Shown here in pieces: positions 27,164-35,121 of a stretch of 64,000 nt of DNA. Under the pieces are notes generated by a model. That model had not been told where the DNA came from, searched no databases, and saw only the letters and a list, made by a program, of their open reading frames with translations. Source of the DNA: Billgrantia zhangzhouensis (lineage in GTDB: Bacteria; Pseudomonadota; Gammaproteobacteria; Pseudomonadales; Halomonadaceae); assembly GCF_021404465.1 (NCBI RefSeq), contig NZ_JABFTT010000011.1, positions 124,001 through 188,000 of the forward strand. Reading direction: 5' to 3'. The position numbers were made by a program, and so were the translations under genes. Positions within the stretch are counted from its first letter, which is position 1, and every line of letters begins with the position of its first letter.

Positions 27164-28804
27164 ATGGATAGTCTAGGCGATCCAGCATCGACCAGCGACA
27201 TGCACACGGATTACACCGTGGGCCAGGACAACATCGAGGGGCGGCTGGGACCTATCGGCTTCGACATACACAATCGGGTCTTCGTCGTCTCGGCGCTCGC
27301 CTCCGTCGTTTTCATCATCCTTACCCTGCTGTTCCCGGAAAGAGCGGGTGCCGTCTTCCAGGCCATCGTCGGTTTCGCCACCGGTACCCTCGACTGGTAC
27401 TTCATGGTGGTGGTGGACTTCTTCATCCTGTTCTGTATCGCGCTCGTCCTGCTGCCCTACGGCTCGGTGCGCCTGGGTGGGCCCGATGCCCGTCCGGATT
27501 ACGGCTATCTCTCCTGGTTCGCGATGCTGTTTTCCGCCGGTATCGGGATTGGCCTGCTGTTCTTCGGCGTGCTGGAGCCGGTCTATCACGCTAATGTCTC
27601 CCTGCCGCTGGGTATCCCTTCCCCATTCGGCGCCGACGGCGAGCTCGACCCGGCGGCCATCCCTGAGGCGACGGCCCTGGGCCTGGCCGGCACCTACCTG
27701 CACTGGGGCATTCACGGCTGGGCGGTTTACGTGGTGATGGCGCTGGCTCTGGCGATATTCACCTACAACAAAGGCTTGCCGTTCTCCATCCGTTCGGCCT
27801 TCTTCCCGATCCTGGGTGAACGAGTGTGGGGCTGGTGGGGGCATGTGATCGACATCCTGGCGGTGTTCTCCACGCTGTTCGGCCTGGCCACCTCTCTGGG
27901 GCTGGGGGCGCAGCAGGCCAATGCGGGGATGAATTTCGTCTTTGGCCTCGAGGTCAGTGCCACGGCCCAGGTGATCATCATCCTGCTTGTCACGGCGGTG
28001 GCCCTGGTGTCGGTATGGCGAGGGCTGGAGGGCGGTGTGAAGAAGCTCTCCGAGTTCAACATGATCATGGCGGTGCTGTTCTTCTTCTTCGTGCTGCTGG
28101 CCGGGCCGACGCTGGTGGCCCTGAGCGGCTTCTGGACGGGGCTTGTGACCTACGTGACGGAGTTCGTGCCGCTGTCGGCTCCCTTCGGGCGCGAGGATGA
28201 TGCCTATCGTCAGGACTGGACGATCTTCTACTGGGCCTGGTGGGTGAGCTGGGCGCCGTTCGTGGGCATGTTCATCGCCCGGGTGTCGCGAGGGCGCACG
28301 GTGCGTGAGTTCGTCATCTGCGTGCTGTTGATCCCCAGCCTGTTCATCTTCATCTGGATGGGAGTGTTCGGCAGCGTCGCTCTCGATCAGCTCTATGCCG
28401 CGCCGGAGATCAGTCTGGTCAAGGAGTACGTGATCGACAGCTACCGCCCCGAACTGTCGCTGTTCGGCATGCTCAACGAGCTGCCGCTGACCGCGCTGAT
28501 GTCGACCGTTGGCATCGTGCTGGCCTTGATTTTCTTCGTCACCTCGTCGGATTCCGGCTCGCTGGTGATCGACACCATCACCGCCGGCGGCAAGATCGAT
28601 GCGCCCCGGCCGCAGCGCATGTTCTGGGCCACGGTGGAGGGGCTGATCGCCATTGTGCTGCTGCTCGGCGGCGGTCTTGCCGCGCTGCAGGCGGGGGTGA
28701 CGGCCACGGCGATTCCGTTTTCCATCGTGATGCTGTTGATGTGCTACTCGATCGTCAAGGCGTTGAACGGCGAGCTGCGTCACCGGCGTCCCGGCAAGGC
28801 GTGA
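27164..28804 (+). CDS. BCCT-family transporter (glycine betaine/choline type)
   Basis: A 546-residue carrier with 12 helices and a short C-terminus. The BCCT signature is present (FYWAWWVSWAPFVG), as is the substrate-site glycine-rich GIGIGLLFFGVLEP. The short tail and sequence style fit betaine-type BCCT proteins rather than BetT. AAGAGAAG precedes the ATG at 27164; the frame runs back to 27023 through an AT-rich promoter-like stretch without a better start. It likely serves osmoadaptation. It stands as a single gene. Confidence 0.88.
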   Translation: MDSLGDPASTSDMHTDYTVGQDNIEGRLGPIGFDIHNRVFVVSALASVVFIILTLLFPERAGAVFQAIVGFATGTLDWYFMVVVDFFILFCIALVLLPYGSVRLGGPDARPDYGYLSWFAMLFSAGIGIGLLFFGVLEPVYHANVSLPLGIPSPFGADGELDPAAIPEATALGLAGTYLHWGIHGWAVYVVMALALAIFTYNKGLPFSIRSAFFPILGERVWGWWGHVIDILAVFSTLFGLATSLGLGAQQANAGMNFVFGLEVSATAQVIIILLVTAVALVSVWRGLEGGVKKLSEFNMIMAVLFFFFVLLAGPTLVALSGFWTGLVTYVTEFVPLSAPFGREDDAYRQDWTIFYWAWWVSWAPFVGMFIARVSRGRTVREFVICVLLIPSLFIFIWMGVFGSVALDQLYAAPEISLVKEYVIDSYRPELSLFGMLNELPLTALMSTVGIVLALIFFVTSSDSGSLVIDTITAGGKIDAPRPQRMFWATVEGLIAIVLLLGGGLAALQAGVTATAIPFSIVMLLMCYSIVKALNGELRHRRPGKA

Positions 28805-28888
28805 TCGAGCGCAGCGAAGGCGCATGAAAAAGGCCGGTCGCGGCACCCTGTATCGGCAGGGAACCGCGCCGGCCTGTTGGGCTGCGCC

Positions 28889-29290
28889 TCAGGCGACGGC
28901 GGCGATGCCGGCCTTGGCGACCTGTACGTCCTGGTCGGGCTTGACGCCCGATACCCCGACGGTGCCCGCGACCTCACCGTCGACCAGCACCGGAACACCG
29001 CCGGTGAGCAGGCCTGCAAGGGGGGCGGAGAGGAAGGCGTTGCGACCGCCGTTGATCATTTCCTCGAAGACTTGGGTCTCCTTGCGACCGAGAGCGGCGC
29101 TACGCGCTTTCTGTGTGGCGACGTCCGGCGTCATCGGCGCGGCCCCGTCGAGGCGGCGCAGGCCGAGCAGGTGGCCGCCGTCGTCGGCCACGGCGATGGT
29201 CACTGCCCAGCCGTTGGCTTCGGCTTCTTTCTGGGCCGCGTCGAGGATGGCGTTGACGTCGGTCAGGGTGAGTACGGGTTTGGTCTTCAT
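28889..29290 (-). CDS. glcG: GlcG/HbpS family heme-binding-like protein
   Basis: The 133-residue protein matches the GlcG/HbpS (DUF336) fold: ILDAAQKEAEANGW, VAVADDGGHL-like AVADDGGHLLGLRR, and GGVPVLVDGEVAGTVGVSG. GlcG lies in glycolate oxidase operons, but its function is not firmly known. AAGGAGA precedes the ATG at 29290. It is downstream of glcF on the same strand across a 166-bp gap with a hairpin, so it is probably part of the glcDEFG operon. Confidence 0.88.
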   Translation of the reverse strand: MKTKPVLTLTDVNAILDAAQKEAEANGWAVTIAVADDGGHLLGLRRLDGAAPMTPDVATQKARSAALGRKETQVFEEMINGGRNAFLSAPLAGLLTGGVPVLVDGEVAGTVGVSGVKPDQDVQVAKAGIAAVA

Positions 29291-29382
29291 GGGAATCTCC
29301 TTGGTTCGGCTAATGTTGCTGGTGATGAGCTTCCCGTCGACAAGCCTTCGCGAGGGCGCTGTGAACCCTTCCCTGGGCGCTA

Positions 29383-29404
29383 CTTTTGCCATCCATGGCA
29401 AAAG
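29383..29404. repeat. Hairpin in the glcF-glcG gap
   Basis: CTTTTGCC / GGCAAAAG form an 8-bp stem around ATCCAT. The flanks (GGGCGCTGTGAACCC before it, AAGACCCTCGC after it) look like dispersed intergenic repeats of halomonads, but only one copy is in this window. It may process the glc transcript. Confidence 0.4.
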
Positions 29405-29456
29405 ACCCTCGCTCCGCCTTGTCCCCGGCGCTCATCTGATGCGCTGCTGATACTCT

Positions 29457-30707
29457 CTAAGCACTGCCCGCCGAGCCGGGCAGGGCAGCATCGACGATTT
29501 CGATCCAGTGCCTGACCGGGGTGCGCCCCGCGCCGTTGAGGTGCGTCTGGCAGCCGATGTTGGCGGTCACGATGGTTTCCGGGTTGCCGGCCTCGAGAGC
29601 GTTGAGCTTGTTGTCGCGCAGTTGGGTGGCCAGCTCCGGCTGGGTGATCGAGTAGGTGCCTGCCGAGCCGCAGCAGAGATGGGCGTCCTGGACCGGAGTG
29701 AGGGTGAAGCCGAGCTTGACCAACACGCCCTCCACCGCGCCGCCGAGCTTCTGGGCGTGCTGCAGGGTGCAGGGGCAGTGGAAGGCCAGCCGGCGGCCTT
29801 CGTTGACCTGGAGGCTCGTCAGTTCCTCGTCGCGCAACACCTCGACCAGGTCCTTGGCCAGGGCGCTGACGCGCTTGGCCTTGCCGGCATAGGCGGGGTC
29901 GTCCTTGAGGATATCGCGATATTCCTTGACGAAGGCGCCGCAGCCGCTGGCGGTCTGTACGATGGCTTCTGCGCCGGCCTCGATGTATGGCCACCAGGCG
30001 TCGATGTTGGCCCGCGCGCGGGTGCGGCCGTCGTCCTGGGCGTTGAGGTGGAAGTCGATGGCGCCGCAGCAGCCGGCTTCAGCCACCGGCGTGAGGCCGA
30101 TGCCCAGGCGGTCGAGCACCCGCGCCGTGGCGGCGTTGGTGTTGGGCGAAAGGCCCGGCTGCACGCAGCCTTCGAGAATCAGCATCTGGCGTGCGTGGCG
30201 CTTGTGGTCGGGGCGTGTGCCGGCATCCACCGGCTTGGGCGGAAGCTTATCCTTGAGCTTGCCGGGTACCAGCGGGTGGAAGGTCTGGCCCAGCTTGAGC
30301 AGCGCCTGGAAGCGCTTGGGCTCCACCAGGGCCTTGCGCAGGGCGTAGCGCTGGGCGCGGTCGGCAGCGCTGCGCGGTACACGGCGCTCGATCTCGGCGC
30401 GGCCGATGTCGAGCAGCTTGTGGTACTCCACGCCGGAGGGGCAGGTGGTTTCGCAGTTGCGACAGGTCAGGCAGCGGTCCAGGTGCAGGCGGGTCTGCTC
30501 GGTGACGTTCTCGCTATCGTCCGGGTTCTCCAGCATCTGCTTCATCAGGTAGATGCGACCGCGCGGCCCGTCGCGCTCATCGCCCAGCAACTGGTAGGTG
30601 GGGCAGGTGGCGTTGCAGAAGCCGCAGTGCACGCAACTGCGCAGGACGCGGTCGGCCTCCTGGATGTGCGGCTGCTTGAGGGCTTCCTCGGTGAAATGCG
30701 TCTGCAT
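29457..30707 (-). CDS. glcF: Glycolate oxidase iron-sulfur subunit
   Basis: The 416-residue subunit has two [4Fe-4S] ferredoxin motifs, Cys25/28/31/35 (CVHCGFCNATCP) and Cys79/82/85/89 (CLTCRNCETTCP). Two CCG domains follow, with GCCGAIDFH and HLCCGSAGTY. It passes electrons from the GlcDE flavoproteins to the membrane quinone pool during glycolate oxidation to glyoxylate. The ATG at 30707 begins the conserved sequence; the frame upstream to 31235 only shadows glcE. It follows glcE by 20 bp. Confidence 0.95.
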   Translation of the reverse strand: MQTHFTEEALKQPHIQEADRVLRSCVHCGFCNATCPTYQLLGDERDGPRGRIYLMKQMLENPDDSENVTEQTRLHLDRCLTCRNCETTCPSGVEYHKLLDIGRAEIERRVPRSAADRAQRYALRKALVEPKRFQALLKLGQTFHPLVPGKLKDKLPPKPVDAGTRPDHKRHARQMLILEGCVQPGLSPNTNAATARVLDRLGIGLTPVAEAGCCGAIDFHLNAQDDGRTRARANIDAWWPYIEAGAEAIVQTASGCGAFVKEYRDILKDDPAYAGKAKRVSALAKDLVEVLRDEELTSLQVNEGRRLAFHCPCTLQHAQKLGGAVEGVLVKLGFTLTPVQDAHLCCGSAGTYSITQPELATQLRDNKLNALEAGNPETIVTANIGCQTHLNGAGRTPVRHWIEIVDAALPGSAGSA

Positions 30708-30727
30708 GTCGAAAGATCCTGTACGTC

Positions 30728-31834
30728 TCAGAGCGCTGCGTAGAGCCGGCCGGGGTTGAAAATGCCCTTGGGGTCGAGCTGGGCCTTGAGGTTGCGGTGG
30801 TATTTCATCAGCACCTCGGGCAGCGGTGTGAAGGGCTCCACGTTGGTCGGTCGCGGGCCGCAGCAAGTGGCGTGGCCGCCGGCGGCCTGGCAGGCGCGGC
30901 GCAGGGTGTCGGCGTCGAGTTCGGTATGCAGCCAGCGCTGGGCGCCGGCCCAGTCGTGAATCATTAGCCGCTCGTCGACATCGGGCAGTTCCAGCGCCGG
31001 CGTGCGGTGGGGCAGCGAGAGTCGCCACAGCGGTGCTTTGGTTTCGTGGAGCGAGCCGGTGCGGAAGAAGGGCAGGCGCTGATCGCGCAGGGCAGCCCAG
31101 AAGCCGTTGTCGAGATCGTTGCCGCCGATGCGCGCGCGGGTGGCGGCCACCGAGCTTGGGCCGCCTTCCAGGCGCAGGTGGAGGGCGCCATCGAGCCAGG
31201 CGGCGGCGCTGATCGGCAGTGGTTCGCGCCCCCATTCGGCCAGGCGTCGGCGGGCCTCGTCGAGGGAGAGCTCCAGGTGCAGGCTGTGGGTGGCCCCGGG
31301 CTTGGGCAGCACCTTGAACGAGACCTCGGTGATCAGCCCCAGGGTGCCTTGGGCGCCCACCATCAGGCGCGACAAGTCGTAGCCGGCGACGTTCTTCATC
31401 ACCTCGCCGCCGAAGCGCTGCTCGTTGCCCTCGTGGTTGATCACCCGGACGCCCAGCACGAAGTCGCGCACACTACCGGCCCAGGGACGACGCGGGCCGG
31501 ACAGGCCTGTGGCTACCATGCCGCCCACGGTGCTTGCTGCGCCATAGCGGGGCGGCTCGAAGGGCAACATCTGGCCATGCTCGGCCAGGGCCGCCTCGAA
31601 CTCGCCCAACGGCGTGCCGGAGCGTACCGAAACCACCAGCTCCACCGGGTCGTAGAAGCTGATACCGCAGTGCTCGCGAGTCGACAGCTCGTTGCCTTCG
31701 ACCTCGCGACCGTAGAAGAAGCGCGTGTCGCCGCCGACGATGCGCAGCGGGGCGCCCTCGGCGTTGGCCTCGCGAATACGCTCGGCCAAGGCTGCGCTGG
31801 CGTCATGGTCGGAGAGATACGTTGCGTTTGCCAT
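30728..31834 (-). CDS. glcE: Glycolate oxidase FAD-binding subunit
   Basis: The 368-residue subunit has an FAD-binding type 4 domain (about 15-190; VEGNELSTREH, VGGMVATGLSGPRRPW, FGGEVMKNVAGYDL). It is shorter than GlcD and acts with GlcD and GlcF in the membrane-associated glycolate oxidase. The ATG at 31834 has GGAG five bases upstream; the GTG at 31840 overlaps that site. It sits 12 bp downstream of glcD and is translated in the same operon. Confidence 0.94.
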   Translation of the reverse strand: MANATYLSDHDASAALAERIREANAEGAPLRIVGGDTRFFYGREVEGNELSTREHCGISFYDPVELVVSVRSGTPLGEFEAALAEHGQMLPFEPPRYGAASTVGGMVATGLSGPRRPWAGSVRDFVLGVRVINHEGNEQRFGGEVMKNVAGYDLSRLMVGAQGTLGLITEVSFKVLPKPGATHSLHLELSLDEARRRLAEWGREPLPISAAAWLDGALHLRLEGGPSSVAATRARIGGNDLDNGFWAALRDQRLPFFRTGSLHETKAPLWRLSLPHRTPALELPDVDERLMIHDWAGAQRWLHTELDADTLRRACQAAGGHATCCGPRPTNVEPFTPLPEVLMKYHRNLKAQLDPKGIFNPGRLYAAL

Positions 31835-31846
31835 GGTCACTCCAGT

Positions 31847-33343
31847 TCAGCCATGCAGGGTGCCGGGGGCGGTGTCGGCGCTCGCACTCTTGATGGTGCG
31901 GAACTCCGAGCAGCGCGCCGGGGTGGGGATGTTCTTGCCCGGGTTGAGCAGGTCGTTCGGGTCGAAGGCCGCCTTGGCGGCGCGGAAGGTGGCCAGTTCG
32001 TCGGGGCGGAACTGGGCGCACATTTGGTTGATCTTCTCGCGGCCGACGCCGTGCTCGCCGGTAATGGTGCCGCCAACCCGGACGCACAGCTCGAGGATCT
32101 CGCCGCCCAGTGCCTCGGCTACGGCCAGTTCGCCCTCGCGGTTGGCATCGAACAGGATCAGCGGGTGCATGTTGCCGTCGCCGGCGTGGAACACATTCGC
32201 CACGCGTAACCCATAGCGCTCGGAGAGGTCGCTGATGCCCTTGAGCACGCGGGCCAGCTCGCGCCGTGGGATGGTGCCGTCCATGCAGTAGTAGTCGGGT
32301 GACATGCGCCCCACGGCGGGGAAGGCATTCTTGCGCCCGGCCCAGAACCTGGCGCGTTCGGCGTCGTCACGGGCCTGCTGGATGCCGGTGGCGCCTGCTT
32401 TCTCGAGTACCGCGCGCACGGTCTCGCAGTCGTCATCGACATCGGCCTCGACGCCGTCGAGTTCGCACAGCAGGATGGCCTCGGCATCCACCGGATAGCC
32501 GGCGCCGATGAAATCCTCTGCGGCGATGATGGCGAGCTTGTCCATCATCTCGAGCCCGCCAGGGATGATGCCGGCCTCGATGATGGCGCCGACCGCGTTG
32601 CCGGCCTTCTCCACGTCGTCGAAGCTGGCCATCAGCACCTTGGCGACTTCGGGCTTGGGCAGCAGCTTGACGGTGATTTCGGTGACTACGCCGAGCATGC
32701 CCTCGGAGCCGTTGAACAGTGCCAGCAGGTCGAAGCCCGGCGCGTCGAGCGCCTCGCTACCGAGCGTCATGCGTTCGCCTTCGATGGTGAGAATCTCGAC
32801 CTTGATCACGTTGTGCACGGTGAGGCCGTATTTCAGGCAGTGCACACCGCCGGCATTCTCCGCCACGTTGCCGCCAATCGAACAGGCGATCTGCGACGAG
32901 GGGTCGGGGGCGTAGTAGAGCCCATAGGGCGAGGCCGCCTCGGAGATGGCCAGGTTGCGTACGCCAGGCTCGACCCGAGCGATGCGCGCCTCGGGGTCGA
33001 TCTCGAGAATGCGCGAAAAGCGCGACATCACCAGCAGCACGCCGTGCTCCAGCGGCAGGGCACCGGCGGAAAGCCCGGTGCCGGCGCCGCGGGTCACCAC
33101 CGGCACGCCGAGGCGATGGCACTCCACGAGCAGGCGCTGTACCTGATCGAGCGTATCAGGTAGTGCCACCAACATGGGCAGGGTGCGGTAGACCGAGAGC
33201 CCGTCGCACTCGAAGGGACGCATGTCCTCCTCACGGTGCAGCAGGGTCATGTCTGGAATGGCCTGGGTGAGGCTGTCGCGAATGGTTGCCCTGTCCAGCT
33301 CCGGCGCCGGGCCGTCGAGTCGTTCGTCATAGAGGATGTTCAT
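31847..33343 (-). CDS. glcD: Glycolate oxidase catalytic FAD subunit
   Basis: The 498-residue subunit has an FAD-binding type 4 domain (about 55-235; VVTRGAGTGLSAGA, GGNVAENAGGVHCLKYG) and a C-terminal FAD-oxidase domain ending with the histidine motif ITGEHGVG. It oxidises glycolate (and often D-lactate) to glyoxylate. It is the first gene of the glcDEFG operon, divergent from glcC, with a GntR-type palindrome in the 203-bp gap. Confidence 0.95.
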   Translation of the reverse strand: MNILYDERLDGPAPELDRATIRDSLTQAIPDMTLLHREEDMRPFECDGLSVYRTLPMLVALPDTLDQVQRLLVECHRLGVPVVTRGAGTGLSAGALPLEHGVLLVMSRFSRILEIDPEARIARVEPGVRNLAISEAASPYGLYYAPDPSSQIACSIGGNVAENAGGVHCLKYGLTVHNVIKVEILTIEGERMTLGSEALDAPGFDLLALFNGSEGMLGVVTEITVKLLPKPEVAKVLMASFDDVEKAGNAVGAIIEAGIIPGGLEMMDKLAIIAAEDFIGAGYPVDAEAILLCELDGVEADVDDDCETVRAVLEKAGATGIQQARDDAERARFWAGRKNAFPAVGRMSPDYYCMDGTIPRRELARVLKGISDLSERYGLRVANVFHAGDGNMHPLILFDANREGELAVAEALGGEILELCVRVGGTITGEHGVGREKINQMCAQFRPDELATFRAAKAAFDPNDLLNPGKNIPTPARCSEFRTIKSASADTAPGTLHG

Positions 33344-33437
33344 GCAAGCGCCTCAATTGCGAGTCTTGGCGGCAAGGTTGTCCTTGTGCAGGCCCCCAAT
33401 CTGCGCCTTGCGGGGCCACCTGTCCAGTCTGCGGTCT

Positions 33438-33452
33438 ACTGGTATGACCAGT
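33438..33452. promoter_or_regulatory. GlcC/FadR-type operator between glcD and glcC
   Basis: ACTGGTATGACCAGT is a perfect 15-bp inverted repeat around ATG, the TGGT-N3-ACCA form bound by PdhR/LldR/GlcC-type GntR regulators. It lies in the divergent promoter region, so GlcC binding is expected. A sister site ATTGGTATTACCAAT is before the lactate/glycolate permease (42377-42391). Confidence 0.7.
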
Positions 33453-33546
33453 TGTTTTTGGCTATGTTGGAAATTATTTTCATGATAAACCATGGCGCAT
33501 TCGGCCGAGCGACTCAAGGTGAACTTCACAGGCCCGGGAGGAAGGC

Positions 33547-34323
33547 ATGTTTCAGGATAGTGAACAGATGCTGCCGATGCGCACGCCCGATGCGGTGGCG
33601 GCGCGCCTCGAACGGCTGATCCTCGATGGCGTGTTCCGCCCGGGGCAACTGCTGCCTTCGGAGCGACGCCTGTGCGATCGCCTCGGCGTCTCGCGGACCT
33701 CGTTGAGGGAGGGGCTTCGCGTACTACGCAGCAAGGGCATCATCGTTACCCGGCAGGGGCGTGGGTCGGCGGTAGCGGCACTGGTACCGGGACGAGACGA
33801 CAGCCCGCTGATGCACCTTTTTCGCGACCACCCACGCACTCTGTACGACCTGCTGGAAGTGCGCTCACTGCTCGAGGGTGAGTCGGCCAGGCTCGCAGCG
33901 GAGCGTGCCACCTCGGCGGACCGGGTGATGATCCAGCGTCGCTACGAGGCGATGGTCGAGTACGTCAAGGCTGGCGAAGCGATCGACGTGGAGCGGCTGG
34001 CGCATCTGGACCACGCCTTTCATCTGGCGATCTGTCAGGCCTCGCATAACCCGGTCCTGGTGCATACGCTGCAGTCGCTTACCGACCTGTTGCTCAGCTC
34101 CGTGTTCGCGTCGGTGAAGAACCTCTACCATCGCGAGGTGCCGCGGCAGATGATCAACCGCCAGCATGCCCGTCTCTATCGGGCAGTGATGGAGAGCAAG
34201 CCCGAGTCGGCCCGTCGCGCCGCGCTCGATCATCTTGCCGGCATCGCGGCACAGCTGCGCGAGATCGAAGCCGAGGACCAGCGCCTGGAGCGTTCGGCCA
34301 TGCGACTGGGGGAGTGGGGGTGA
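33547..34323 (+). CDS. glcC: GntR-family (FadR subgroup) regulator of glycolate genes
   Basis: The 258-residue protein has a GntR winged helix (about 12-75; LLPSERRLCDRLGVSRTSLREG) and an all-helical FCD ligand domain (about 95-235), with histidines in HLDHAFHLAI and NRQHARLYRA that bind metal. Position divergent to glcD and length match GlcC, which activates the glc operon with glycolate or glyoxylate. A gamma-carbonic-anhydrase-like gene follows after 34 bp. Confidence 0.88.
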   Translation: MFQDSEQMLPMRTPDAVAARLERLILDGVFRPGQLLPSERRLCDRLGVSRTSLREGLRVLRSKGIIVTRQGRGSAVAALVPGRDDSPLMHLFRDHPRTLYDLLEVRSLLEGESARLAAERATSADRVMIQRRYEAMVEYVKAGEAIDVERLAHLDHAFHLAICQASHNPVLVHTLQSLTDLLLSSVFASVKNLYHREVPRQMINRQHARLYRAVMESKPESARRAALDHLAGIAAQLREIEAEDQRLERSAMRLGEWG

Positions 34324-34357
34324 GCATCGGCTTGACAACCAGCGAAGAGGAGGCTGT

Positions 34358-34882
34358 ATGGCAATTTACCGATTCGGCGAACATCGCCCTGATGTGCATG
34401 ACGAAGTCTACGTTGCGGAAACCGCCGATGTGATCGGGCAGGTGACCCTCAGGCGCGGTGTCAGCATCTGGTATCAGGCGGTGCTGCGCGGCGATACCGA
34501 ACGCCTGGAGGTCGGCGAGGAGAGCAATATTCAGGATGGGGCCGTGCTGCACGCCGATCCCGGTTTTCCACTCAAGGTCGGCAAGGGCGTGACCGTGGGT
34601 CACCAGGCGATGCTGCACGGCTGCACCATTGGTGATGGGAGTCTGGTCGGTATCCAGGCGGTGATCCTGAATGGCGCGATGATCGGTGAGAACTGCCTGG
34701 TGGCGGCGGGAGCCGTGGTCAAGGAGGGCGCCGAGTTTCCACCGAACTCGCTGATCGTGGGAGCGCCGGCTCGAGTGGTGCGGGAACTCGACGATGTGGC
34801 CATCGAAGGCTTGCGTCTCAATGCGGCGGTCTACGTGGAAAAAGCGCGCCAGCACGAGCGCGACCTCGAACGCATTGGCTAG
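34358..34882 (+). CDS. Gamma-class carbonic anhydrase-like hexapeptide protein
   Basis: The 174-residue protein is built of left-handed beta-helix hexapeptide repeats (about 15-140: IGQVTLRRG, VGKGVTVGHQ, IGDGSLVGI, IGENCLVAA) and a C-terminal helix. The metal histidines expected in gamma-CA proteins are visible in VLHAD, GHQA and LHGC. It is of the YrdA/PaaY type, a carbonic anhydrase or acyltransferase-like protein. GAGGAGG precedes the ATG at 34358. It is probably co-transcribed with glcC, though a functional link is not evident. Confidence 0.87.
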   Translation: MAIYRFGEHRPDVHDEVYVAETADVIGQVTLRRGVSIWYQAVLRGDTERLEVGEESNIQDGAVLHADPGFPLKVGKGVTVGHQAMLHGCTIGDGSLVGIQAVILNGAMIGENCLVAAGAVVKEGAEFPPNSLIVGAPARVVRELDDVAIEGLRLNAAVYVEKARQHERDLERIG

Positions 34883-35121
34883 CCTGGATACTTCATTAGC
34901 ATCGCAGGCCGGCGCTTTGATGGGCTGCCAATCGGTACCTCCCTCGGCTCTTCACTACGTGGAAAGGGGGCGGTTGGCGTGATACATTCTGTTCTTTCGA
35001 ATGTTGCGGTTGATTCTTGTTTGCCAAAACGAGAGCGGCGGCATTGTTGTCGTGGACATCGGTGTATTATTGCCAGCCAGGTTGCCGCACTGGAATGAGA
35101 ACGGCACCCAAAGGAGGCCCC

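Noticed and set aside
27173..28846. 557-codon reverse-strand frame opposite the second BCCT gene
   Set aside because: Charged, His/Gln-rich antisense translation; the plus strand has the BCCT signature.
29508..32209. Two 400-codon plus-strand frames opposite glcF, glcE and glcD
   Set aside because: Antisense of well-recognised glycolate oxidase subunits.
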